Assembly: GCA_022510955.1 (NCBI GenBank)
Contig: JAFLSM010000007.1
Span: 1-36,798 of the forward strand
Source: Ruminococcus sp.
GTDB lineage: Bacteria; Bacillota; Clostridia; Oscillospirales; Acutalibacteraceae
DNA length: 36,798 nt
Direction of reading: 5' to 3'
Shown: piece after piece, positions 1 through 7,900 of the stretch
Layout: every line of letters begins with the position of its first letter
Numbering within the stretch: the first letter of the stretch is position 1
Position numbers and translations under genes: made by a program
Notes under the pieces: generated by a model
Seen by the model: the letters and a program-made list of their open reading frames with translations, nothing else
Databases searched by the model: none
Told to the model about the DNA's origin: nothing

Positions 1-215
1 TTTTTACTTTCGCTTCATAAGTTTAGTATATATTATAATGCAGTGTCCCGAAATTCAAACTCTCCTTTTTCGGTAAACTTCGTTTTTTCATCTCTTTTAT
101 AAGTTTGATAATAAAAGCGGTCACTACCGCCCCGAAACTTTAACTTCGATTATATGGTAAGCTTCATTTTTTCTCTGTTTTATAAGTTAGATATAATTAT
201 ATATAAAAGGAAACA
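1..215. repeat. Family 1 modular repeat block, left-truncated by window edge
   Basis: The block begins with the family terminal unit (TTTACTTTCGCTTCATAAG at about 3-21). It continues with the TATAATGCAGTGTCCCGAA arm and the hairpin GCGGTCACTACCGC at 117-130. A second CCCGAA arm follows and decays into AT-rich DNA near 215. The same modules recur in about 13 other gaps of this window. From 216 to 330 I see only AT-rich sequence and no convincing promoter for the next gene. Confidence 0.85.
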
Positions 216-344
216 ACTTTTAAAATATTATATCATAAAACAAAAATTTGTGATACAATAAATTTAGCAACATGACGTTGCAACTAATACAAATCGATAA
301 ATTTTTATAAAACTATAAAGCAGAAGAACAGGAGGATGCTGTGT

Positions 345-1040
345 ATGAAAGAAACAATTTGTACAATTCCGATTAACGATATATTTATGCCAAAGGACGG
401 CTGTCCGATTTGCCGAATGGAAAGTATGCTTGAAGAACAGTATGTAAAGTTTATTACGGGCGACGCAATGATGGAACCCAACATACGCATAATCACCAAC
501 AAAACGGGCTTTTGCCACCGCCATTTTTCGCAGATGTATACCACAGGACAGAAGCTCCCGAACGCTCTTATTCTTGAAAGCCATTTGCAGGAGATTATTG
601 ATAATTTTATGCCGAAAAAGCTAAAGGGCAAACCTGACAAAAAACAGCTTGACGGAATAAAAAAAGAGCTTAACTCATGCTATGTGTGCGACAGAATAAA
701 ATCCGATATGCACCACTTTATGGCAACAATTTTTGTTGAATGGGCAAAGGGAGAGGAGTTCAGAAAGCTTTACAACGAACAGCCGTATATCTGTCTTAAG
801 CACTACTCTTTCATTATGGATTGCGCCACAGGAAAGGGCGGAATCCCTTCAAAACTGCTTTCGGATTTCTATGCAGAAACCGCCGCACTCACTAAAAATT
901 ACCTTCTGTCGCTCAAGGAGGATATCACACGCTTTTGCTCAATGTTCGACTATCGCAGTCAGGGGCAGGAGTGGGGCACATTTAAAGATGCGGTAGAGCG
1001 CAGTATTTTATTCCTCACGGGAGAAGCTCCGAAAGAATAA
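345..1040 (+). CDS. DUF6062-like cysteine/histidine protein
   Basis: A 231-residue cytoplasmic protein with no signal peptide or membrane segment. It looks like the DUF6062 family of Firmicutes, whose function is unknown; the family name is from memory. Two similar halves each carry a CxxC followed by a CxxH-type motif: C20/C23 with C57/H60, and C112/C115 with C150/H153. This suggests two metal (zinc) or redox sites, which is inference. The start at 345 is preferred over the in-frame ATG at 336, because GGAGG at 331-335 touches the 336 codon but sits 9 nt before 345. It stands alone on the plus strand, behind a repeat block and ahead of an acyltransferase gene with its own promoter. Confidence 0.8.
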   Translation: MKETICTIPINDIFMPKDGCPICRMESMLEEQYVKFITGDAMMEPNIRIITNKTGFCHRHFSQMYTTGQKLPNALILESHLQEIIDNFMPKKLKGKPDKKQLDGIKKELNSCYVCDRIKSDMHHFMATIFVEWAKGEEFRKLYNEQPYICLKHYSFIMDCATGKGGIPSKLLSDFYAETAALTKNYLLSLKEDITRFCSMFDYRSQGQEWGTFKDAVERSILFLTGEAPKE

Positions 1041-1069
1041 GTTGCAGTAAAACAGCGTTAATATAATGT

Positions 1070-1098
1070 TTGACAAATAAGCACACATATGAAATAAT
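1070..1098 (+). promoter_or_regulatory. Candidate sigma-A promoter for acyltransferase gene
   Basis: TTGACA at 1070-1075, a 17-nt spacer, then AATAAT at 1093-1098. Transcription would start near 1105. That gives a leader of about 130 nt containing the family 2 repeat and the hairpins CAGTC/GACTG (1106-1119) and TTAACTTAT/ATAAGTTAA (1200-1221). Confidence 0.55.
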
Positions 1099-1114
1099 AA
1101 GGTAACAGTCGGTA

Positions 1115-1202
1115 GACTGCACCTGTTTGGTCAGACAGCACAATCCAAAAACACTCTTTTGTGCTCAAATGTTCAACGCAATTTCCTATAGAGTAAAAAT
1201 TA
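1115..1202. repeat. Family 2 repeat, copy 1
   Basis: About 88 bp shared with 18126-18213. The shared landmarks, in order, are GACTGCACC, GACAGCAC, TTTTGTGCTC, TGTT and TTCCTATA followed by an A-rich end. A stem AGCACAA/TTGTGCT (1137-1143 with 1159-1165) is partly kept in the other copy as AGCAC/GTGCT. The first part faintly recalls termini of some IS3-family insertion sequences, which I cannot verify. It lies in the leader of the acyltransferase gene. Confidence 0.7.
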
Positions 1203-1237
1203 ACTTATTCTTATAAGTTAAAGAAAATAGGTGACAT

Positions 1238-2335
1238 ATGAATATATACAATCAAAGCAGAGCAACATTATCTGCTCCAAAACACTATAATTCAATAGAC
1301 GGGCTCAGGGTATTGTCATGTCTTGGAATTATCGCAATGCACATATTGTGCAACACAAAATATCAGTTGTCAGGTAATTTCATCTGGGATGAGTTTATAC
1401 CGTCTTTTACATGGTTGGTTTATCTGTTTATTATGATCAGCGGATTCGGAATGTGTGCAGGTTATCTTACTAAATTCCGAAATAACGCTGTCAATCTTGA
1501 AGAGTTTTATAAAAAAAGATATAAGAAAATCATACCGTATTTTGGCTTTTTACTTTTAATTGCAGTAGTATTAGAGCATTCAATGGATTCTATTTACGAG
1601 GCGTCTGTAGAATTAACGCTGTTGCACGGTTTACTTCCCAATAATGCTGTCAGTGTTATCGGCGTATGCTGGACGCTCGGTGTAATTTTCTTCTTTTATC
1701 TGCTGTTCCCTGCATTTTCTGTTTTGATGAAAACAAAAAAAAGAGCCTGGATATCGCTTGGCTTATCACTCTGGCTGAATTATGTTTGTGAGAAGCACTT
1801 TTTCAGTTCTTACTTTGTTACAGAATCCTTTGTACCACGACATTCATTTATCTATTGTATTCCGCTTTTTATCGGCGGCGGATTGATTTATCTGTACAGA
1901 GACAATATTCAAGCTATTTGTAAAAAATTCAGATGGGTCGTATTGGCAGTTTGTGTGGCTGTCACAGTATTGTGGTACATAATCCCATGCAAAATAAATA
2001 CTATAGTTTTCTTTGTAAAAAGTCTGGTACTTTTTATGCTTTGGTTATCATATGCCATTGGATCGGAAAGCAAGTTTTTATCTTGTAAGCCAATGAGATT
2101 CCTCAGCGGAATAAGTATGGAGATGTATCTTGCCCAGATGATTATCTTCCGTTTGGTTGAAAAAGTGCATTTGCTATATGTATTTGGAAACAGCGGAATC
2201 GGCGGAGTGATAAGTTTTATTTTCGCTTTCATTCTCACCACAGTCGGATTGATAGTATTCATTCAATGCTACAAATTAGCTGTAAAATTTGCTGAAAAAG
2301 TTGCGAATAAACTGCGTTCACGAAAAGCAAAATAA
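1238..2335 (+). CDS. Membrane acyltransferase (acyltransferase 3 family)
   Basis: A 365-residue polytopic membrane protein of the acyltransferase 3 (OafA/YrhL-like) family, which moves acyl, usually acetyl, groups onto cell-surface sugars. The family start motif is visible near residues 20-35 (SIDGLRVLSCLGIIAMH), with the conserved Arg and His. About ten hydrophobic segments follow, and the end is basic. The SD-like AGGTGA sits just upstream of the ATG. The gene has its own promoter candidate at 1070-1098 and ends before a strong hairpin at 2352-2382. It may modify the polysaccharide made by the locus that starts at 5.5 kb, or another surface glycan; the sequence does not say which. A second member of the family lies at 20059. 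Confidence 0.85.
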   Translation: MNIYNQSRATLSAPKHYNSIDGLRVLSCLGIIAMHILCNTKYQLSGNFIWDEFIPSFTWLVYLFIMISGFGMCAGYLTKFRNNAVNLEEFYKKRYKKIIPYFGFLLLIAVVLEHSMDSIYEASVELTLLHGLLPNNAVSVIGVCWTLGVIFFFYLLFPAFSVLMKTKKRAWISLGLSLWLNYVCEKHFFSSYFVTESFVPRHSFIYCIPLFIGGGLIYLYRDNIQAICKKFRWVVLAVCVAVTVLWYIIPCKINTIVFFVKSLVLFMLWLSYAIGSESKFLSCKPMRFLSGISMEMYLAQMIIFRLVEKVHLLYVFGNSGIGGVISFIFAFILTTVGLIVFIQCYKLAVKFAEKVANKLRSRKAK

Positions 2336-2351
2336 TATATTATATAAACTA

Positions 2352-2382
2352 CAGCGGCGGCTTGAAAAACAAGCCGCCGCTG
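2352..2382. terminator. Hairpin terminator between convergent genes
   Basis: A perfect 13-bp stem, CAGCGGCGGCTTG at 2352-2364 and CAAGCCGCCGCTG at 2370-2382, with an A5 loop. It lies between the plus-strand acyltransferase and the minus-strand phage-like gene. The T-run after it is weak on both strands, so termination efficiency is uncertain. Confidence 0.75.
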
Positions 2383-2429
2383 TTCTATGTTCTATATGTT
2401 CTATAAATATAATATTATTACTTATACAC

Positions 2430-5249
2430 TTAATAGTCGAACTCTCGGTTATCACCTGCACCGACACGAACCAAGTTAATTTTTTTCGTATCATAATTAA
2501 TAGCATAAACATCAAATGCCTGTTCGTTAATCGTACCTGCTGTTCTACTGTATCCGTCTTTAATATCACGGCAGTCACAGGTTGTAATGATATTCAAAAT
2601 ACCGTTTTGTGTGCTTGCTAAATCCATATGTCTATGACCGCTGATAACACAAACCAATTCGTTAGTTGTATTCGTAAAATCAGCGTTTACACCTATATTA
2701 AATTGTTCGGTTGAAAACGTTTCTTTATTTTTAAAGGCATTAACCAAATCTAACAGCGCTGTTGCATTTCCGCCATTTTTATCAGAAAAATCATAACCGA
2801 CTTCGTTACCGTCTATGTCAACAAAATCATTGTTAACATGGTGATGCGAAACAATAATGATATTATAATTTTCTTTTTCTGTTAAAACTTTTGATAACCA
2901 TTGCAGGGTTGAAGCTCTAAACATAATACCGCCACCCTTGTGGTTGGCTTCACTTGACAAATCCGAAGTATTAAGCATAATAATTCTTGTTTTTTGCGCT
3001 TCGTTATCTATACAGTAACAACCATTGTTTACGCTCATTGATGAAACTAAATACTCAGTATCTCTAAATAATGTGTCATATACATCCGTATTTGTCAGAT
3101 AATGGTCTTCTCTGTTGTCTGTACCGATATTCGACGCATTATATAGTTCGTGATTGCCTCTTGTGCAAAACAGCTTATCCTTGCCGATATAACTTTTGAA
3201 ATCATTAAATTCCGCAACTTGCTCGTGTAATTCTTCCTCTGTGCCTTCAAGATATACAATATCACCTCCGAAAATTACAAAAGGAACATTTGTTTCTTTC
3301 AGAATTTTTTGCAACAGCTTTTTGCTTTGACGCTGATTCTTTTTAAAATGCACATCAGTGATAAACGCAAATGTTACTCCGTGCAACACACTGCAAGCCT
3401 GTTTTATTTCATTGATTTTATCGGGAAGATAATTGTTTTCATAATAATATTCCGGGATAGGGTCGTCATCTTGCTGAGCGTTGATTTTATCTTCAATGGT
3501 TTGAACCCTGTTTTCAAGTTCCGTAACCTTACGCAATGAAGCACTGACGGTAATCTCTTCACCGTATGCAGGCTTGATAAGCGCACTATCCTCTGTACGG
3601 GTTACTATTACATAATACACACCCAAGGTTGGTATGATTGTGTCGCCGTTATTAACGCTGATTTCCTGCGCTCTGTTGCTGTAATCGTCGCTATCATATC
3701 CCCAAATTTTTACAACACGATCATCATCAGTCCAAGAGACTGTAATCGACTGCGACAATAGTCCGAGAACAGCCATAACTCGTGTTCCTGCACCGCCTCC
3801 GGATGGTGGAACATTGCCCTGAACCCAGTTAAGTTCGAACTCTCCTGCAAGAGATTGATTAATCTCCTCCACATTCATGCTGATTTCTTTTAACTTACTG
3901 CTAATACTTACATCATCCTCTCCGGTATCAATTTTACTTTCAATCATTTTTATTCTGCTGTCAAGCTCTGTAACCTTATGCAAATCAGCACTGACGGTAA
4001 TTTTTTCACCGTATGCAGGCCTGATAACATCATTGTCCTCTGTGCGGACTAATATTACATAATATATATTCTGCGTCGGTGTTACTGTGTCACCGTTATT
4101 AACGCTGATTTCCTGCACTCTGTTGCTGTAATCGTCGCTGTCATACCCCCAGACCTTTACAACGCAGTTATCATCAGTCCAAGAGATTGTAAACGGCTTC
4201 GTCATTAGCCCGAGAACAGACATAATGCGTGTTCCTACACCGCCGCCTGACGGTGGAACATTGCCCTGCAACCATTTTAGCTCAAGGTTTGCCGCAAGCA
4301 CCTCGCTTGTTTCTTTTAATGCCTTATTAATTCCCGAAATATCCGCATTAATATCGAAGAGATCTGCATTAATATCGGAAATATCAACAGCAGTTTTTGT
4401 CTGAAATTTTACAGCATTCACAAATTCATTGATATTTGCTGTTTCTGATGTATTTTCAACAGCCCTGCGAATATGCAGTCTGAATTTCGTACCTGACGGT
4501 ATCGTATAATCATAATTCGACGCATTTTTAATTGATTTATACACGCCGTTAGGATACTCAACCACAAAAGCATCAAATCCGTCGTCAACCGTAACATTTA
4601 AATCATAATCAAACTTCATTATATCTTCAGATGTTACACGATATTTTGTAGTCGTATTCAGAGTGCCGTCAGCACTCTTTGTTCCTGCTTGTATAAAATT
4701 GCTGTACGGAGCAAATGTCATCATGCCCTCACTGCTTGAAGCAACTAATGTGTTGTCAGCCTTTTTTGTGATATCAGTCGCAAGAAGTTGTTTCATATTT
4801 TCATCAAGCTTGTCTTGCTGAAGCTTTAATTCACATAGAAAATCATATGCCTCTTCACGAAGTCTAATCGTTTCGGAATTAGGATTTTCAAACTCTTTGT
4901 CTTCAACGGAAATGCTTTCATCTGCAAACATTTTGACAATTTCTGTCTGAAAAACATAGCCGTTGCTTTTTCTGCCCTCAATTTGCATTTCAAAAAATCC
5001 GTGAACAAAAATATCGGTTTTTTTGACATTCCAGATAATGGTAGTTCCGATGTCGTCAATATTCACCTCGTCGGGTACAACAGTATTGACACTGCCGTCC
5101 GCAAAACGCAAATGAATACTGAACGCAAGGTTTTTATCGACAAGTTCTCTTATGAGAAACTTTGCCGTAAAAGATTTGTTTTCACCCGTAACGCCAACGC
5201 TGTTGTCGGCGCTTGTTTCTTCGGGTTTTCTTAAATTGTAAATTATCAA
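2430..5249 (-). CDS. BppU-like phage baseplate N-terminus fused to metallophosphoesterase
   Basis: 939 residues. Residues 1-115 look like the N-terminal domain of phage baseplate upper proteins (BppU/DUF2479 type). Next come a coiled segment (125-160) and a beta-rich region (175-290). Two very similar modules of about 118 residues follow at 323-440 and 471-589, both carrying QGNVPPSGGG and WGYDSDDYSNR. From about 625 there is a calcineurin-like metallophosphoesterase with all metal motifs: DVH (632-634), GGD (661-663), GNHE (698-701), HHH (802-804) and GHRH (871-874). The start is TTG with GGGAGG seven bases upstream. No other phage gene is near. It may be a surface or injected hydrolase mounted on a phage-derived adapter; substrate unknown. 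Domain calls are firm for the phosphoesterase and moderate for BppU. Confidence 0.85.
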   Translation of the reverse strand: MIIYNLRKPEETSADNSVGVTGENKSFTAKFLIRELVDKNLAFSIHLRFADGSVNTVVPDEVNIDDIGTTIIWNVKKTDIFVHGFFEMQIEGRKSNGYVFQTEIVKMFADESISVEDKEFENPNSETIRLREEAYDFLCELKLQQDKLDENMKQLLATDITKKADNTLVASSSEGMMTFAPYSNFIQAGTKSADGTLNTTTKYRVTSEDIMKFDYDLNVTVDDGFDAFVVEYPNGVYKSIKNASNYDYTIPSGTKFRLHIRRAVENTSETANINEFVNAVKFQTKTAVDISDINADLFDINADISGINKALKETSEVLAANLELKWLQGNVPPSGGGVGTRIMSVLGLMTKPFTISWTDDNCVVKVWGYDSDDYSNRVQEISVNNGDTVTPTQNIYYVILVRTEDNDVIRPAYGEKITVSADLHKVTELDSRIKMIESKIDTGEDDVSISSKLKEISMNVEEINQSLAGEFELNWVQGNVPPSGGGAGTRVMAVLGLLSQSITVSWTDDDRVVKIWGYDSDDYSNRAQEISVNNGDTIIPTLGVYYVIVTRTEDSALIKPAYGEEITVSASLRKVTELENRVQTIEDKINAQQDDDPIPEYYYENNYLPDKINEIKQACSVLHGVTFAFITDVHFKKNQRQSKKLLQKILKETNVPFVIFGGDIVYLEGTEEELHEQVAEFNDFKSYIGKDKLFCTRGNHELYNASNIGTDNREDHYLTNTDVYDTLFRDTEYLVSSMSVNNGCYCIDNEAQKTRIIMLNTSDLSSEANHKGGGIMFRASTLQWLSKVLTEKENYNIIIVSHHHVNNDFVDIDGNEVGYDFSDKNGGNATALLDLVNAFKNKETFSTEQFNIGVNADFTNTTNELVCVISGHRHMDLASTQNGILNIITTCDCRDIKDGYSRTAGTINEQAFDVYAINYDTKKINLVRVGAGDNREFDY

Positions 5250-5284
5250 TTTATCGCCTCCCGTATATAACGATAAAAAACAAA

Positions 5285-5308
5285 AAATTGCGTATTTTTA
5301 TGCAATTT
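5285..5308. promoter_or_regulatory. Inverted repeat in divergent gene gap
   Basis: AAATTGC and GCAATTT form a 7-bp inverted repeat around an AT loop, 35-60 bp upstream of the phage-like gene start. It could be an operator or only AT-rich symmetry. The remainder of the 5250-5449 gap is AT-rich and otherwise featureless. Confidence 0.3.
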
Positions 5309-5449
5309 AAGTAAAAATTATTTTAAAATTTTTTTGTTTGGCAAAATTAACAAAGATTGTTCCATTATTAAGAATATTCTTTCACAAATAAATCTTTTTG
5401 TTTGCATTTAACAAATTTTATTTTTCCATAAATTTTTATTGAAAATAAG

Positions 5450-5478
5450 TTGATTTATAGTACCTTTTATCATATAAT
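5450..5478 (+). promoter_or_regulatory. Promoter of the polysaccharide operon
   Basis: TTGATT at 5450-5455, a 17-nt spacer, then TATAAT at 5473-5478. Initiation near 5485 would give a short leader of about 36 nt ending in GGAGGT before the cpsC ATG. This is the only clear promoter ahead of the whole locus. Confidence 0.65.
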
Positions 5479-5520
5479 TAGTGTGGTATATTAAGTTTTT
5501 ATGTGATTTTGGAGGTAAAT

Positions 5521-6258
5521 ATGGAAGATCGCGACGAAATAGTTATCTCTTTAACTGATGTTATAGAGATACTGAAACGAAATATTATTTTTATTGTGGC
5601 AACTGTATTGATTTTCTCTTTATGCAGCTTTTTTATTACAAAGTTCTTTATTCCAAAATCATACACTGCAACAATATCACTGTATGTTGAAACCACAAAT
5701 GATGACAATGAAAAACAAGGCACAAATATTGTAAATGAGCAAACATATGCGCAAAAACTTGTTGCAACATACATCAAAATGCTCAACACAAACACATTTT
5801 ATTCCGAGCTTTCCGAAAAGCTGAATAATAAGTATTCAGCAAAAGAGCTCAGCCGAATGATTTCATTTATCGGTGATGACGAAACTGAAATTTTTGAAGC
5901 TAAGGTTGTTACAAATTCTCCTGCAGAGTCAAAGCAAATTGCTGATACAGTAGGCGAAATTGCCCCTGAAACAATTTCCCGTCTTAAGTCAAAGGCTACC
6001 TTGAAAATTGTTGATTACGCTCAGTTACCGGACTCCAAGTCTGCACCGAACACAACAAAAAATGTTTTCTTCGCCTTTGCACTCGGTCTTGCACTTTCAC
6101 TTGCAATTTCATTTTTGAGGTCATTCCTTGATAAAAAGATTAAATATAACGAAAACATGACTACTTTTGGAGACTTTCCGATTTTGGCTGCTATTCCAAA
6201 ATTTGATAATTTTCAAAATTCTGCTAAAAGTGCAAACAGCAGTAAAAAGGAAGGTTGA
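5521..6258 (+). CDS. cpsC: Polysaccharide chain-length/export regulator, CpsC/YveK type (Wzz family)
   Basis: A 245-residue membrane protein of the Wzz/chain-length-determinant family. It controls polymer length and activates the partner tyrosine kinase at the membrane. Transmembrane helices are visible at about 21-43 and 181-203, with an extracellular loop between them and a proline-containing motif (DYAQLPDSKSAPN) just before helix 2, as in the family. The start at 5521 has GGAGGT directly upstream; an in-frame GTG 18 bases earlier lies before this SD and is rejected. The next gene starts 2 nt after the stop codon, so the two are probably translationally linked. As is typical of Firmicutes, kinase and membrane adaptor are separate proteins. 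Confidence 0.9.
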   Translation: MEDRDEIVISLTDVIEILKRNIIFIVATVLIFSLCSFFITKFFIPKSYTATISLYVETTNDDNEKQGTNIVNEQTYAQKLVATYIKMLNTNTFYSELSEKLNNKYSAKELSRMISFIGDDETEIFEAKVVTNSPAESKQIADTVGEIAPETISRLKSKATLKIVDYAQLPDSKSAPNTTKNVFFAFALGLALSLAISFLRSFLDKKIKYNENMTTFGDFPILAAIPKFDNFQNSAKSANSSKKEG

Positions 6259-6260
6259 TT

Positions 6261-6989
6261 ATGAAAAAGTTATTTAATAAAGATAAAGAAAGCAACAAAA
6301 CAGCAAAAAATGTAGATTTTACCGCTTTAGGCTTTCAGATTAAAGAGTCATATAAAAAGGCAAGAACAAATATTACTTATTCTGTTGTAAAAAAGGGCTG
6401 TAAGGAGATTGCTTTTACAAGCTCAAGAAAAGGCGAGGGTAAAACACTTACTGCAACAAACATCGCCATTGCCCTTGCACAACAGGTTGACACAAAAGTT
6501 CTTATAGTTGAATGTGACTTGAGACGCCCGAGAGTACACGGCGCTCTTAATATTAACCCCGTACCGGGAATTACAAATTATCTTAATTTTGAATGTAACG
6601 AACATGATATTATCAAAAAAACTAAGGTAGAAAATCTTGATGCAATATGCTATGGTGCTATTCCTCCAAACCCATCAGAATTGCTTGCCAGCAACACTAT
6701 GAAGGAATTAATTGATAAAATGGCAACCATTTATGATTACATTATCTTTGACACTCCGCCAATCGGCGTTGTCATTGACGCTTTGCCTATTATCAAGCAC
6801 GCTGACGGCGTTGTTGTCGTTATAAGAAACAATACCTCAACTTTTCCTGAGTACAATAAAACTATTGATACACTTAAGCGTTCCGGCACTAAAATTTTGG
6901 GCGTTATTTTTAACGATGTTGACTCCATTTCAACAAAGAAATACGGAAAAGGTTACAGCTACGGATATTACGGCTATTACGGCTATTAA
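6261..6989 (+). CDS. cpsD: Capsular tyrosine kinase, CpsD/CapB/YwqD type (BY-kinase)
   Basis: A 242-residue cytoplasmic BY-kinase. Walker A (SSRKGEGKT, 54-62), Walker A' (LIVECDLRRP, 81-90) and Walker B (IIFDTPP, 161-167) are all intact. The C-terminus is a tyrosine cluster with eight Tyr in the last 15 residues, the usual autophosphorylation tail. With CpsC it forms the phosphoregulatory switch for polymer synthesis and export. The ATG at 6261 follows an AAGGAAGG SD that overlaps the end of cpsC; a TTG two codons earlier is not needed. No cpsB-type tyrosine phosphatase is visible in the window, so dephosphorylation must be encoded elsewhere. A strong terminator hairpin follows. Confidence 0.92.
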   Translation: MKKLFNKDKESNKTAKNVDFTALGFQIKESYKKARTNITYSVVKKGCKEIAFTSSRKGEGKTLTATNIAIALAQQVDTKVLIVECDLRRPRVHGALNINPVPGITNYLNFECNEHDIIKKTKVENLDAICYGAIPPNPSELLASNTMKELIDKMATIYDYIIFDTPPIGVVIDALPIIKHADGVVVVIRNNTSTFPEYNKTIDTLKRSGTKILGVIFNDVDSISTKKYGKGYSYGYYGYYGY

Positions 6990-7052
6990 ATAAAACTTGA
7001 TTTAAAATCATTTGTTCTATCTGTAAAATTTAAACTTGATTTTTTATTGTTC

Positions 7053-7080
7053 GCAGCGGATAGAGCAGTCTATCCGCTGC
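7053..7080 (+). terminator. Intrinsic terminator inside the polysaccharide locus
   Basis: A perfect 11-bp stem (GCAGCGGATAG at 7053-7063 with CTATCCGCTGC at 7070-7080), a 6-nt loop, then TTTTG. It separates cpsC-cpsD from the synthesis genes, so it should either end a short regulatory transcript or act as a read-through control point. Confidence 0.8.
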
Positions 7081-7145
7081 TTTTGATAATAATTGCCAAT
7101 AAATGAGTAGTTAAAATTTATTCAACAATTATTATGATTTCTTTT

Positions 7146-7171
7146 TTGAACTGTTCAACAGTCTTTATATA
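7146..7171 (+). promoter_or_regulatory. Weak promoter/operator candidate before initiating transferase
   Basis: TTGAAC at 7146-7151 and TATATA at 7166-7171 are only 14 nt apart, a poor spacing. TTGAACTGTTCAA (7146-7158) is an inverted repeat overlapping the -35 candidate and might be an operator. Low certainty. Confidence 0.25.
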
Positions 7172-7185
7172 AGAAAGAGGATTTT

Positions 7186-7893
7186 ATGCATACAGATTCA
7201 TTTACAACACCAATAAAAGAATCACACTCCTCACAAATTAACATAAAAAAAGCAGAGCTCGACCAAAACACTATTCAGCATTCCAAGCAGACTTACTGTT
7301 TTTTTAAGAGGATTGCCGATGTAGTCTGTTCATCTATCGGAATAATCTTGCTTTCTCCGATTATGCTTATTACTGCCCTTGCAATTATTATTGACGACCC
7401 AAAGGGCGGACCTGTATTTTCGCAAGAGCGAATTGGCAAAAACGGAAAAAAATTTAAAATGTTCAAGTTCCGTTCTATGATTGTGGGTGCAGAGGATAAA
7501 CTTGATACCCTGCTTGAAAACAACGAAATGGACGGTCCGGCATTTAAGATTGCAAAAGACCCTCGCATTACGCGTGTAGGCAGATTCATCAGAAAAACCA
7601 GCATTGATGAATTACCACAGCTTTTCAATATTATAAAGGGCGATATGAGTCTTGTCGGTCCAAGACCTGCTCTGCAAAGAGAAGTTGATCAATACAACAA
7701 ATATCAGATGCAGAGATTGTATATTACCCCCGGAATTACCTGCTATTGGCAGGTTCAGCCAAACAGAAACGGTATAAGCTTTGACGAATGGATGGACTTT
7801 GATATTAAATACATACAGGAAAGAAGCTTTTTGGTGGATTTAAAAATAATTCTTAAAACATTTAAGATAGTTTTTACCGCTCAGGGTAAATAA
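7186..7893 (+). CDS. Initiating sugar-1-phosphate transferase (small monotopic phosphoglycosyltransferase)
   Basis: 235 residues. It transfers a hexose-1-phosphate from a UDP-sugar to undecaprenyl phosphate, starting the repeat unit on the inner membrane face. A re-entrant hydrophobic helix lies at about 46-68, followed by the family signatures KFRSM (94-98), DELPQ with the catalytic Asp-Glu pair (141-142), and SLVGPRP (155-161). The length matches the short EpsL/PglC-like class, which lacks the extra N-terminal membrane domain of WbaP. The first 35 residues are a polar extension. The sugar cannot be told from sequence; galactose, glucose or a diacetamido sugar are possible. It follows the terminator at 7053-7080 and lies 7 nt before rfbD. 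Confidence 0.9.
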   Translation: MHTDSFTTPIKESHSSQINIKKAELDQNTIQHSKQTYCFFKRIADVVCSSIGIILLSPIMLITALAIIIDDPKGGPVFSQERIGKNGKKFKMFKFRSMIVGAEDKLDTLLENNEMDGPAFKIAKDPRITRVGRFIRKTSIDELPQLFNIIKGDMSLVGPRPALQREVDQYNKYQMQRLYITPGITCYWQVQPNRNGISFDEWMDFDIKYIQERSFLVDLKIILKTFKIVFTAQGK

Positions 7894-7900
7894 GGAGATT

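Noticed and set aside
2289..2621. 110-codon plus-strand frame overlapping the acyltransferase end and the phage-like gene
   Set aside because: It crosses a terminator hairpin and sits opposite a clear coding region; no SD.
5503..5520. GTG start six codons upstream for cpsC
   Set aside because: The codons contain the GGAGGT ribosome site that serves the ATG at 5521.
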